A stretch of 64,000 nt of DNA from Pseudomonadota bacterium (GTDB taxonomy: Bacteria > Myxococcota_A > Bradymonadia > Bradymonadales > GCA-2716585): NCBI GenBank assembly GCA_005804885.1, contig SYOX01000417.1, positions 1 through 64,000 of the forward strand, given 5' to 3'. Under the pieces are notes generated by a model, which saw only the letters and a list, made by a program, of their open reading frames with translations, did no database searches and was not told where the DNA came from. Below, one piece after another: positions 54,201 through 61,050 of this stretch (its first letter is position 1; each line of letters starts with the position of its first letter). Position numbers and translations under genes: made by a program.

Positions 54201-54228
54201 CCGCGCCGTCGCCATCAAGGCACCCTGA
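48202..54228 (+). CDS. Bacterial alpha-2-macroglobulin lipoprotein with thioester motif
   Basis: 2008 residues. The ATG at 48202 (GGAGG upstream) starts a lipoprotein signal with lipobox LLAAC (Cys25). The large MG-domain body contains VRVRF-like NIHVRFNQPM and RGVYRPGEPVHFVGW (the conserved macroglobulin motif). A Gly/Met/Tyr-rich stretch (about 1226-1255) may be the bait region. YPYGCAEQTSSRLLP carries the intact CxEQ thioester (C1522, Q1525). Family members such as E. coli YfhM trap attacking proteases in the periplasm; the usual neighbour pbpC is absent here. Two in-frame D-G-V repeat insertions (about 974-987 and 1369-1385) interrupt the domains. Confidence 0.94.
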   Translation: MTPRRTLKIAPHAALLSAITLLAACPPPPTHTPDATPSGPPGQTRLLDAFDPSALADSASEQVQPPLEGAPRTDAAQARRPPKAATRPAAVTDHGPRAVAQGRSNIHVRFNQPMIALQDAAAMNAAAAGLLTISPPLPGQLSWQTPDLLLFEPEGDLPDAQRFTVTLHGPITSPTGATFNDPLSWTFETTRPTLAWSIPEDRVRLAPPRTPVALIFSHALKPAALRPHLTVTAHRLDADPSTARPAPFSLRPMRKDEFKDHYRSWGMDSAHTVVIDPGKGWPLDSHVQIDLKAGVLTSAGPLPTDAPWSLGLDTYPPLSLASKECDLESPCQSLSLTLTFSTPIPERQARLITVSPPPPGLDVTTQYYDGEDAQNASTEVTIQALFEPDKPYTLSIPAALTDAFGQRLGRKIDHAFKIAHPEPLLALSATGGILQATRPPTVGVDSRHVAALRVRAVAVDPDALRHAFNQGLDPLDVAHLPFPDGDPSLVERRIALTPRGKTHWSSLPIDLAELTGRPTGPVLIEIEQEGMVSGFSPDGLDVQRGLLQMTDLGVEWVTSHKRSLLRVVRLSTGLPVQGAAVDQWWPSSPPVRLGTTDADGLIDAPGDAAWPSPSRRTTLHVHTDADQLVAWLDAPRTYTSTPQIPGMKPDERLIGRLITERGVYRPGEPVHFVGWTGLDTPHEDAGLAWMPAGTPVQLALLDRDGREVQTQDAALTAQGKLHGMFTLPEEAGLGQWGIRARIGGTSGPSLDAPVKVRQFRTPEFRVDVTADLPHATYDDTVKILTAADYYFGGPVHFTQQRTSPSCHPISWRPDNLGPRWQLGLQPPHHYGWGHGRISTSHAPDPATPGRSCVNIPGSIAASPYTNRCAVYVTVQDASLQEVVGETSLTVHPARHYLAVETPTHAIEAQSFDLPIRAVDLEGRPIALPGAQARVSRTWWEPNRVTKGERVLIMGWVEKTEVVTNCRLDLKANTVDQADGVDRADGVCSIKAPKEGSYTVEITARGSKARTEAHFHVAPKYWARWLTGPSEQLEIHLGPKEAEVGQPLTVVVRAPQLSGRGVLLIERAGLRQRLPFNLDKGSASFTLPVPEAWVPEMHFQAHLLAIHKDDPPTLQTASATLKVKPDHRRLQVSVKAPAIASPGQDVQVTVSVSQAADASNKAGASPVGGRVTLWATDEAILSLTDYSVPDLAAAFLPSRGPDTQTQHLYGDIIKPFVPTLDDWGGYGYGMAGMGAMGYGAGGGGMGMGSVGGAAASSPARKNFLTTPLFLGDAAVDPTTGQATATIRLPDNLTTFRILAVASAAINGHQAPGRFGVGESLMQVQAPLVVRAALPNGLRPGDAAQLAAVVNNTHGPAGRLTVSLTIANGVAPADGVDRADGVSDGVSDPGRRRLGVDHVITASSALQAVVRVEAGGQARVPFEIKAARVGVARLTLRAILTPDDDSPPAEDAVELPLEIAPEPTLIEHVAVYGELADDIPVAIPIKLPGAVLPQFGGVSISADSTLLGGLQDAVHQLVHYPYGCAEQTSSRLLPLVALSELSRAWPLGIGDPSALVRVGIKRLLSMQTADGGFAYWPGGESSHAYVSAYVTWILQLAAEADHPVPQAELERAYAYLQAVTEAPDRDWDEDTLFGHDLRRAIAVYTLSRVGRHAPKALDALAARRDLPVFARAFVLMALKAQDPADPRVEQLADLLLDHVTELPETAHVIERLFYGFEGVFHSDTRSTALLLMAVMEARPDHPLIGKLARGLMKQRQGGAWRNTQENAYAVTAMAAYARTREAQTPDFTARAWAEDLPLLTAAFKGRKLDAATSGTLPMSALREIADARARDAAPLAMTIHKDGPGRLYYRLGMSYAPADPGALPPIARGLVVTRALRTEQGLLGLDAALEAGQIVAMDLTIESRTPTHYVVLDAPIPAGLDPINLDLGKGGRASLPVSGTQGAWINHQELRNDRALLFADALPAGTHRHTVFLRATTPGRFSLPPAKAEQMYAPEVFGRTDGRAVAIKAP
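51121..51162 (+). repeat. In-frame D-Q-A-D-G-V repeat insertion, first site
   Basis: Two 18-bp units GATCAGGCCGACGGCGTT and GATCGTGCCGACGGCGTC inserted between KANT and CSIKAP of the macroglobulin. They match the repeats in the lipase-like gene at 12700-12800. Confidence 0.75.
52306..52376 (+). repeat. In-frame A-D-G-V repeat insertion, second site
   Basis: GCCGACGGCGTTGATCGT followed by degenerate GACGGCGTCTCC units within a macroglobulin domain. Same family as 51121-51162 and 12700-12800. Confidence 0.65.
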
Positions 54229-54230
54229 CA

Positions 54231-54400
54231 CTCCACCCCCTGTCCCCCTCCTCGTTCCACGAGGGAGGCAGTGCCTCTCGGGGGGACGCTTGAATTACGG
54301 ACACGGAGATTCGGGGGTGGGTGGGCCGCAGGAGCCTGCGGCGGGATCACTGGCCGCCTGGGGCGGGTGGCGAGGTCGTCGGGGCGGGGATCGACGTCGG
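54231..54400 (+). repeat. Partial copy of a MITE-like element
   Basis: Begins three bases after the macroglobulin stop with ACTCCACCCCCTGTCCCCC, the same terminus as both ends of 61508-61789. It shares ATTACGGAC, GGGATCACTGGCCG and GCGAGGTCGTCGGGGCGGG blocks with the reverse complement of that element, but has a different hairpin tip, an internal deletion and no second terminal arm. Confidence 0.75.
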
Positions 54401-54413
54401 CGAGGTTGTGATA

Positions 54414-54668
54414 GGGCTTGTCTGGAGGCTGATTGTCCTTGCCCGGATGATGAATGGCCTGCCCGGGTGCTGGCTGTCCGTGCCTGAGCGCCGATCCTTC
54501 TTGCCTGGATGATGCTTGAGCTTGCCCGGGTGGTGATCGGGGCTGCCCGGGTGGTGTTTGTTCATTTCCGGGCGCTGATTGGCTTGCCTGGATACCGATT
54601 GTTCGCGCCCAGGTGATGATCGAGCTTGCCCGGTTGATGAATGGCTTGCCTGGGTGGGTGATTGGCGG
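54414..54668. repeat. Degenerate 20-21-bp tandem array, about 12 units
   Basis: Units follow the pattern GNGCTTGCCCGGGTGGTGAT with 20- or 21-bp spacing and 60-90 % mutual identity. There are no constant repeats with unique spacers, so it is a minisatellite. The mixed period breaks any reading frame. Confidence 0.78.
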
Positions 54669-54815
54669 GGCCGGATCTGGTGTGAGCGAGCGCCGCTGAC
54701 GAGCGAGCCCATGCTGGAGTGCGTCGGTTCGGGCTGCGGGTCGAGCCGTTGGGAGGGCGAGGATCGGAGTTGGCGGTATTGCTGAGGCTATTCAAGATAG
54801 TGCGCGTGACGATGC

Positions 54816-54845
54816 TTGACGCGCCTCAAGAACAACCCGTATATA
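54816..54845 (+). promoter_or_regulatory. Probable promoter of the helical-protein gene
   Basis: TTGACG (54816-54821), an 18-bp spacer and TATATA (54840-54845) in a noticeably AT-richer patch, about 40 bp before the ATG at 54888. Confidence 0.55.
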
Positions 54846-54887
54846 TTGGTAAATCGTGGTTCCTCATCTTCACCCAAGGAAATATTC

Positions 54888-55619
54888 ATGGATCTCAACA
54901 AGATTTCCAGCGCGGCAAGAAGGGGCTATATCGAGTTGGGCAGGCATTACTCCTCGGAGGACACCCTCAAGCAGGCCATTCACACCCTGGACGCGCTCAA
55001 GAAGCACGGCGAGGTGGTCAGATCGAGCGGGTTTGCGGCCCGGGATGAGGCGAGGCTGGTGGAGCTTCGCGACATGCTGGGGGCGGCGGGGGTGGGTCGC
55101 GCGGAGGCGATCGTGGAGAACGTGGCGAACTCCAAGGAGTATCAGGAGGCGCTGCGGATCGGCAGGATCGCCCGGTTGCAGGCTCGTCCCGTGTTGGAGG
55201 GGGCCAAGGAGGATCTGAGCGAGAGCGAGGAGGCGGGAGACGTCGCGGCGGCCAACAGCCTGTCGGCGACGCTGGCCCAGACGCGGGTGGCCGGGGCCGA
55301 CGCCACCTCTCTGGCCGAGCAGCTCACTCTGCTTCGGTCGGCGCTTCAGCAGGAGGCCGTCGTCGCGCTGTCCGCCGATCGCCAGGGCGAGCAGATCGTC
55401 GAGGGTCTCGGCGATGCCATCGAGAAGCTCACGAAGGCGGCCCGAGGGCGCGTGCTGCGGCCCGGAACGCCCGAGCACACCGAGCACCTCGATCTGCTCG
55501 ACGGGCTCATCATCAAGCTGGTGCGGCGCGCCCGCAAGGTCGCCCGCGCCGCCTCTCGGATCAAGGGTCAGCCCTCGATCGTCGAGAGCTTCAAGCTCGA
55601 TCGCCTCTACGGGAAGTAG
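54888..55619 (+). CDS. Helical protein of unknown function next to the NACHT gene
   Basis: 243 residues from the ATG at 54888, preceded by CAAGGAAAT. No signal peptide or membrane helix. The sequence is almost entirely helical and Ala/Glu/Arg-rich (TLKQAIHTLDALKKHGEVV, AEQLTLLRSALQQEAVVAL, GLIIKLVRRARKVARAASR), with a basic C-terminal third. No domain recognised. It is convergent with the NACHT-pentapeptide gene, 114 bp apart, with its own promoter and lower GC upstream, and lies right after repeat elements, as accessory genes often do. A partnership with the NACHT protein is speculation. Confidence 0.8.
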   Translation: MDLNKISSAARRGYIELGRHYSSEDTLKQAIHTLDALKKHGEVVRSSGFAARDEARLVELRDMLGAAGVGRAEAIVENVANSKEYQEALRIGRIARLQARPVLEGAKEDLSESEEAGDVAAANSLSATLAQTRVAGADATSLAEQLTLLRSALQQEAVVALSADRQGEQIVEGLGDAIEKLTKAARGRVLRPGTPEHTEHLDLLDGLIIKLVRRARKVARAASRIKGQPSIVESFKLDRLYGK

Positions 55620-55733
55620 CGCGGCGCGATCGGGCGACCTTGGGGGTGTCATCGTGAGGCCAGGAGCGCGGTCGGGGTCGCGCTCAGGGTTGGGGCGTGC
55701 TTGATCGAGCGGCCTGCTTCAGGGGGCTTTCGA

Positions 55734-58700
55734 TCAGATGCGGGATTCGAAGTCGAAGCCTTCTGGCCATCGAGTATGTTCGTTGTACCTGGCCCCCGCG
55801 AGGTCGGCTCCTTTGAGTTTGGCCTCGGAGAGGTTGGCCCCGCAGAGGTTGGCCCCGCAGAGGTCGGCCCCCGTGAGGTCAGCGCCTGTGAGGTCAGCGC
55901 TTGACAGGTTGGCCTCCATGAGGTTGGCCTTGGAGAGAGCGGCGCCGCAGAGAACAGCACCGTCGAGAGCGGCCTCGGAGAGTTCAGCCCCGGAGAGGTT
56001 GGCCCCCGAGAGGTTGGCCCTTGACAAGTTGGCTCCCGAGAGGTCGAGCCCAGAGAGCTCAGCCGCTGAGAGGTTGACCCTCGAGAGATCGTCCCCCGAG
56101 AGACCGGCGGCGGAAAGATCGGCGCTGGCAAGGTTGGTGCTGGGACCGATACTTCGCTCGATCTCAAAGCGGTCTGGCCACCGAGTCTCGCTGTCGTATC
56201 TGACCCCGGAGAGATCGGCCCCGCAGAGGTCGGCCCCGCAGAGGTCGGCCCCGCAGAGATCTGCACCGAAGAGGTTGGCCTCGGAGAGATTGGCGTCGAG
56301 GAGGTTGGCCCCGCAGAGGTTGGCTTTGGAGAGGTCGGCCCCGGAGAGGTCCGCCTCTTTGATGTTGGTTCTGGAGAGGTTGGCCTCGGAGAGGCTGGCT
56401 CTGGAGAGGTTGGCCCCGACGAGGTTGGCCCCGGTGAGATCGGTTCTGGAGAGGTTGGCTTCCAAGACATTGGCACGGGAGAGGTTGGCCCCGGAGAGGT
56501 TGGCCCCGGAGAGGTTGGCCCCAGAGAGGTTGGCCCCTGACAAGTTGACCCCGGAGAGATCGGCCCTGGAGATGTCAACTCCAGCCAGGTTGGCCTCTGA
56601 CAGGTCAACGCCTTTGAGGTTGGAGTGAGGTCCAATGGCTCGACTGTTCCTGAAGTCAAAGCCGTTGGGCCACCGAGTCTTGCTGTCGTATCTGGCCCCG
56701 GACAGGTTGGCCCCGGACAGGTTGGCCCCGGACAGGTCGACACCAGAGAGGTCAATACCGGAGAGGCTGACCCCTTTGAGGTTGGAGTGAGGTCCAATGG
56801 CTCGACTGTTCCTGAAGTCAAAGCCGTTGGGCCACTGAGTCTTGCTGTCGTATCTGGCCCCGGACAGGTTGGCCCCGGACAGGTTGGCCCCGGACAGGTC
56901 GGCCCCGCAGAGGCTGGAGCCGCAGAGGTTGGCCTCTTTGAGTCTGGAGTCTGAGAGATCGGCGTTGGAGAGATCGGCGCCTGCAAGGTTGACCGCTGAG
57001 AGGTTGGCACCGGAGAGATTGGCCTTGAAGATGTCGGCGCGGGAGAGATTGGCCTGGGAGAGGTCGGAGCGGGAGAGGTCGGAATGGGAGAGGTTCGCCT
57101 CTGACAGGTTGGCCCCTGACAAGCTGGCCCTGGAGAAGTCAGCCTCAGAGAGAGTGGCGCCAGAGAGGTCCGCGCTGAAGAGGTTGGCCTCGATGAGGTT
57201 TGCCCCTGCGAGGCAGATCCTGGAGAGATCGGCGCCAGAGAGGTCCGCGCAAGAGAGAGTGGCGCCAGAGAGGTCCGCGCCGGAGAGGTTGGCTCCTGAC
57301 AAGTTGACCTTGGAGAGGTCAGCCATGGAGAGGTTTGAACCCGAGAGGTTGGCCTTGTAGAAGTTGACTTTGGAGAGGGCAGACTCTGACAGGTCAGTCT
57401 TGGAGATGTTGGCGTTGAAGGCGTCGGCCATCGAGAGATCGGCGCCGGAGAGATCGGCGCCAGAGAGGTCTGCGCCGGAGAGGATGGATTTGGAGAGATC
57501 GGCGTCAGAGAGGTCTGCGCCGGAGAGGTTGGCCTCAGCGATGTTGGCCTCTTTGAGGTAGGCCCTGGAGAGGTTGGAGCCGGAGAGGGTCGCCCCTTTG
57601 AGGCAGGCCCTGGAGAGGTCGGCCCTGGAGAGGTCAGCTCTGGAGAGGGTGGCGCCGGAGAGGTTGGCCCCTGACATGTTGACCCTGGAGAGATCAGCCA
57701 TGGAGAGGTTGACCCCTGAAAGACGGGCTTCTTCGAAGTCGATCAAGCCCAAGGGTATCCGCTGCTCAAAGTCACCGTAGGGAATTTGTGACCTTTCAAG
57801 GTGGTGAGCCAGCACGAAGGAGAGCAACAGCTCGGAACACTTCAACGGTTGTTGCAATCCTCCGCGGACGATCAACTTTGCCCCAAGGAACTCTTGAACG
57901 CTGTGGTGAGCGAAACGGTAGTTCCCATCGGGGTTGAGGTTGAACAAGGAACGCTCGCTGAGCCCGACCTTCGCGATGGGTTTGAGCTCGGGAGCCTTGT
58001 CCGTGATGGTCTGTAGCACCTTGGGGTGAAGTTCGCGCTGTCGGTCGTGGAGGAGGTGAAGGGCGATCGTCTCGCAGGCTCTCAAGAGGATCTCTCGCGT
58101 TACGTCGCCGTGACCGCGGTCCCTGAGCTCGCCCGCTTCGCGGAGGAGCCATTGGTTGACCAGGGCGTCGTAGACGGCATAGGGGCCCTTGAGCGCCTGG
58201 TGCGTCTCCACCAGATCCTTGATGTGTGAGAGGAGGAAGGGGCTGATTTGAAGCTTGGGGATGTGTTCCCCCCCAGCCTTGGGGGCCTCGACCTTGAAGT
58301 CGGGCTGAGCGAGCGCCCAGGACTTGATCTTCTCTCTGAACGTCAGGGGGAAGCGCTTCGCCAGGTACGCTTCGATCTTCGAATCCCCGAAACAATCGAG
58401 GTAGATGGTTCGGCAGACGCGACCTGCGATCTCGACGTGGCCTTCCTTGGTACTGGAGGCATCGCCTACCCCGAAGAGGGACCGTGCTCGGCAGGTGATG
58501 ATCACACTTTGGAAGTTCCTCGTCGCCTGGAGGATGGCTTCGAGGCGCTCTTCCATGCGCCCGAGGGCCGTCGGGTCTTCATCAAGGGAGTCGAGCAGGA
58601 GCACCGTCTGCCGCGCTTCCTTGCCATGATCTCCTATCCTGTCGAGGGTGTCTTCGCCGAGCGTGTAGAGGCGGCACTTGATCCCGGTCGGCCAGAAGCC

Positions 58701-59054
58701 GGTCAGGTGGGTCAGCTTGAGCATGCCCAGCAGCGAGGACTTGCCCATGCCCGCGTCGGCCAGGACAAGGAGCTGATTCTCGCCGAATCGCTGGAGGCTC
58801 GGGGTTCTGTTCAGGAACATGTTGACGGCCTTGATGACAGGGCCCTCGACGCGGACGGTTGAGGTGTCATCTGCCGGGTTGGTGTTCTGGCAGTCGGGCT
58901 CGACGTAGTCGCGAGCCAGCTGGATCGGATCGCAAGAAACGACGGTGTTGATGGCGTCGAGCTCGTCCTCCATGTCCTTGTTGAAGGTCAAGAGCCTCTC
59001 GACGAGCTTGACCAGGAGATCGTCCACGTCGAGTTCAAACTTGATCGACGCCAT
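55734..59054 (-). CDS. NACHT-type STAND NTPase with pentapeptide-repeat C-terminus
   Basis: 1106 residues; GGAGGG precedes the ATG. Residues 1-90 are a helical N-terminal domain (VDDLLVKLVERLLTFNKDMEDELDAI-like), no known effector recognised. The NTPase has Walker A ADAGMGKSS (99-107), Walker B LLLDSLDED (152-160) with the acidic NACHT LDED, an IITCRARS sensor and the C-terminal FAHHSVQEFLGAKLI block (381-395) seen in NACHT/NLR-like proteins. From about 440 to 1090 the chain is pentapeptide repeats (A(N/D)LSG pattern), broken by WP-containing modules. STAND NTPases act as ligand-triggered switches; many bacterial NACHT proteins defend against phage. Lower GC than neighbours suggests transfer. 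Confidence 0.9.
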   Translation of the reverse strand: MASIKFELDVDDLLVKLVERLLTFNKDMEDELDAINTVVSCDPIQLARDYVEPDCQNTNPADDTSTVRVEGPVIKAVNMFLNRTPSLQRFGENQLLVLADAGMGKSSLLGMLKLTHLTGFWPTGIKCRLYTLGEDTLDRIGDHGKEARQTVLLLDSLDEDPTALGRMEERLEAILQATRNFQSVIITCRARSLFGVGDASSTKEGHVEIAGRVCRTIYLDCFGDSKIEAYLAKRFPLTFREKIKSWALAQPDFKVEAPKAGGEHIPKLQISPFLLSHIKDLVETHQALKGPYAVYDALVNQWLLREAGELRDRGHGDVTREILLRACETIALHLLHDRQRELHPKVLQTITDKAPELKPIAKVGLSERSLFNLNPDGNYRFAHHSVQEFLGAKLIVRGGLQQPLKCSELLLSFVLAHHLERSQIPYGDFEQRIPLGLIDFEEARLSGVNLSMADLSRVNMSGANLSGATLSRADLSRADLSRACLKGATLSGSNLSRAYLKEANIAEANLSGADLSDADLSKSILSGADLSGADLSGADLSMADAFNANISKTDLSESALSKVNFYKANLSGSNLSMADLSKVNLSGANLSGADLSGATLSCADLSGADLSRICLAGANLIEANLFSADLSGATLSEADFSRASLSGANLSEANLSHSDLSRSDLSQANLSRADIFKANLSGANLSAVNLAGADLSNADLSDSRLKEANLCGSSLCGADLSGANLSGANLSGARYDSKTQWPNGFDFRNSRAIGPHSNLKGVSLSGIDLSGVDLSGANLSGANLSGARYDSKTRWPNGFDFRNSRAIGPHSNLKGVDLSEANLAGVDISRADLSGVNLSGANLSGANLSGANLSGANLSRANVLEANLSRTDLTGANLVGANLSRASLSEANLSRTNIKEADLSGADLSKANLCGANLLDANLSEANLFGADLCGADLCGADLCGADLSGVRYDSETRWPDRFEIERSIGPSTNLASADLSAAGLSGDDLSRVNLSAAELSGLDLSGANLSRANLSGANLSGAELSEAALDGAVLCGAALSKANLMEANLSSADLTGADLTGADLCGANLCGANLSEAKLKGADLAGARYNEHTRWPEGFDFESRI
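56617..56904 (-). repeat. 162-bp direct duplication inside the pentapeptide region
   Basis: Two copies starting near 56620 and 56782, nearly identical over about 130 bp each, encode the module YDSKTxWPNGFDF, NSRAIGPHSNLKG and flanking pentapeptides. They are the most recent expansion in the array. Confidence 0.82.
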
Positions 59055-59267
59055 GAGCGCCCTCCGGTCATCGTGGCGAGGTGTGCGTTGCCGTGCGGCG
59101 CGGCGCCCGCAGAGGTGAGGTGTGTAATCGAGGCATCAATGCCTTGGTGCTGGGTTCAATATGCGCTGAAATCGCCGCACGATCCAGCGTGAGCGGGCTG
59201 TGGAGCGTGGGGGCGATCCGCGCTAGGATTGGGGGGAGGATCTCTGGATGAAGGGGAGCGCGTGGTC

Positions 59268-60869
59268 ATGGCGTTGATCGGCTTCGAGGCGTTTTGTGAG
59301 GGGGGCGGCGAGCGGCTTGGGGGGGCGGCGCGGCTGGGGCCGGCGGGGGCGCTGCTGGAGGCCTCGGGCGGATCGGTGGTGGGGCTGCTGGAGGGCGCCG
59401 ACGCGCTCGGATCGCCTCCCGTGTCGGCGCTGCTGGAGATCGCCGAGCGGTGGCGGGCCTTTGATCGGTGGCGGGCCAGGGCGAAGGCGAGCGGCTTGCC
59501 GTCGGAGGTGGTGGCGCTGACGCGGAGCCCGGCGCAGCTTGAGGCGCTGGAGGCGATCGAGGCGCGGCTTGGGGCAGGAAGGGTGACGGGGGCGGTCTTC
59601 GAGGTGATGGACGCGGCGTGTCGGGCGGCGCTGCGCGACGGGTCGGTGCGCGGGGAGGCGACGGCGGCGGCGATCGCGGCGGCGGCGTCGGACGCGCAGG
59701 CGGCTGCGACGGTGGGATCGGCGGGGCGCTTCAGGCCGGAGGAGGTGCAGGGGCCGAGGTGGCTGGCGTGGCGTCGAGCACAGCAGGAGGGGTGGCTGGA
59801 GGTGAGCTTTGAGTTGCCCGAGGGGGTGGCGCTCCAGCAGGCCCAGGTGCGCGGCGGGCTTGCGGGGGAGGAGGCCGAGGAGGTCGCGGCGGCGGTGGAG
59901 GCGGCGATCTCGGGGGGGTTGATCGAGGCTGAGCTGGACGCGCGGGCGTTGGGCGAGGCGCTGTCGGAGGGCGGGCTGGCGTACCGGGGGCTGCTGACGG
60001 CGCCGCCGCTGGGGGTGGGGTCGGCGGCGGCGATCTTCGTGGGGGCGCCGAGGCAGCCGATCGGGGCGGCGCGGGTGGACGGCGAAGGAAGGCTGGTCGA
60101 GAGCGTGTCGATCGAGGACGGGCCGTGGTGGGAGGAGCGGCTGGGGGCGTGGATCGGAGAGCAGGCCGTGGAGGGGTGGGTGGTGCCGACCTCGGCGGTG
60201 GATCGGGGGCGGCTGGGCAAGGTGCGCGGCTTGTTGCCGAAGGTGCCGACCGTGATCAAGCCGGCGGGGTTGAGCGCGGCCAGAGAGGGGGTGGGGGGCG
60301 AGGGGATGGCGCGGGAGGTGGCCTCGGCGGTGGTGCTGGCGCGGCGGGCGCTGGCGCCGATGGCGCAGTGGGGGGCCGTCGATCCGGTGCTGCTGGGGCT
60401 GGTGGAGTATCAGAACGATCTGGATCCGGGGAGGCTGCGGGCGGCGCTGGAAGACGTGAGGGCAGCGGCGCTGTTTGAGCGAGGGCGCGGGGCGGAGGTC
60501 GTCCATGCGGCGGCGGTGATCGGGCAGCGGCGGCTCAACCCGCTGGTGTCGTCGCTGCCGGATCTGAGGCCGGGGATGACGCTGGACGTGCAGGTGACCA
60601 ACCTGGTGTCCTTCGGGGCCTTCGTGACCTTCGGGCTGGAGACGGAGGGGCTGATCCACATCTCGGAGCTGTCGGAGCGGCGGCTGGTGAGCCCGTCGGA
60701 GGTGGTGCGGATCGGGCAGCAGCTCAAGGCGCGGGTGATCGAGGTGGATCTGAAGCGGCAGCGGGTGTCGCTGAGCCTGCGGCCGGCCCCGCAGGAGGGG
60801 CGGCCCCGGGCGGGAGGCGGGGCCAAGGCCGACGCGATGGCGAAGTTGCAGCAGATGTTCAAGAAGTGA
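59268..60869 (+). CDS. Tex-like protein with C-terminal S1 RNA-binding domain
   Basis: 533 residues. ATG at 59268 with AGGGGAG upstream; GTG 59262 is possible. Residues about 433-505 form an S1 domain (LRPGMTLDVQVTNLVSFGAF, GLIHISELSERRL, KARVIEVDLKRQRVSLSLR), very like the S1 of the transcription accessory protein Tex. The upstream 430 residues keep the length and a few patterns of Tex (ERWRAFDRWRAR, an RNase H-like PTSAVDRGRLG region, VEYQNDLDPGRL) but the helix-hairpin-helix region is missing or much changed. Probably a divergent Tex paralogue that binds nucleic acid. Strong NNG codon bias. Confidence 0.8.
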   Translation: MALIGFEAFCEGGGERLGGAARLGPAGALLEASGGSVVGLLEGADALGSPPVSALLEIAERWRAFDRWRARAKASGLPSEVVALTRSPAQLEALEAIEARLGAGRVTGAVFEVMDAACRAALRDGSVRGEATAAAIAAAASDAQAAATVGSAGRFRPEEVQGPRWLAWRRAQQEGWLEVSFELPEGVALQQAQVRGGLAGEEAEEVAAAVEAAISGGLIEAELDARALGEALSEGGLAYRGLLTAPPLGVGSAAAIFVGAPRQPIGAARVDGEGRLVESVSIEDGPWWEERLGAWIGEQAVEGWVVPTSAVDRGRLGKVRGLLPKVPTVIKPAGLSAAREGVGGEGMAREVASAVVLARRALAPMAQWGAVDPVLLGLVEYQNDLDPGRLRAALEDVRAAALFERGRGAEVVHAAAVIGQRRLNPLVSSLPDLRPGMTLDVQVTNLVSFGAFVTFGLETEGLIHISELSERRLVSPSEVVRIGQQLKARVIEVDLKRQRVSLSLRPAPQEGRPRAGGGAKADAMAKLQQMFKK

Positions 60870-61050
60870 TCGGGGCGCGGTTCATCGAGGGAGAGAGGGC
60901 CGCCGATCAGAGCGGAGGGCGGGCCTCGACAGATCGACGGGGCGACAGGGAGGGCTCGGAGGGGATGAGCCGAGGGCGGGGACGTGAGAGGCGACGAGCC
61001 GAGGGCGTGGAGGTGAGATGGGACGGCCAGCGGATGAGGGGAGGCGAGCG

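Larger units (their letters stand above)
54229..54887. other. Intergenic region with MITE-like fragment, minisatellite and promoter
   Basis: 659 bp. In order: a partial copy of the element at 61508-61789 (54231-54400), a 21-bp degenerate array (54414-54668), about 140 bp without clear features, and a promoter. A minus-strand open frame across the array repeats HHPG but breaks with 20-bp units, so it is not called. Confidence 0.7.

Noticed and set aside
51217-54231. A minus-strand open frame of about 1004 codons opposite the macroglobulin gene
   Set aside because: Low-complexity Gly/Val/Asp composition with no domain; shadow of the GC-rich macroglobulin gene.
54414-54668. Possible CRISPR array or small HHPG-repeat protein on the minus strand
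   Set aside because: Units are degenerate and contiguous; the mixed 20/21-bp period destroys the reading frame, and no ribosome-binding site was found.
54229-54887. Possible replication origin at the skew switch
   Set aside because: No DnaA-box cluster (TTATCCACA type), no AT-rich unwinding region and no dnaA/dnaN/gyrB neighbour.
55734-57740. Qnr-type quinolone-resistance pentapeptide protein
   Set aside because: The repeats are part of a 1106-residue NTPase and far longer than Qnr/MfpA; nothing indicates gyrase protection.
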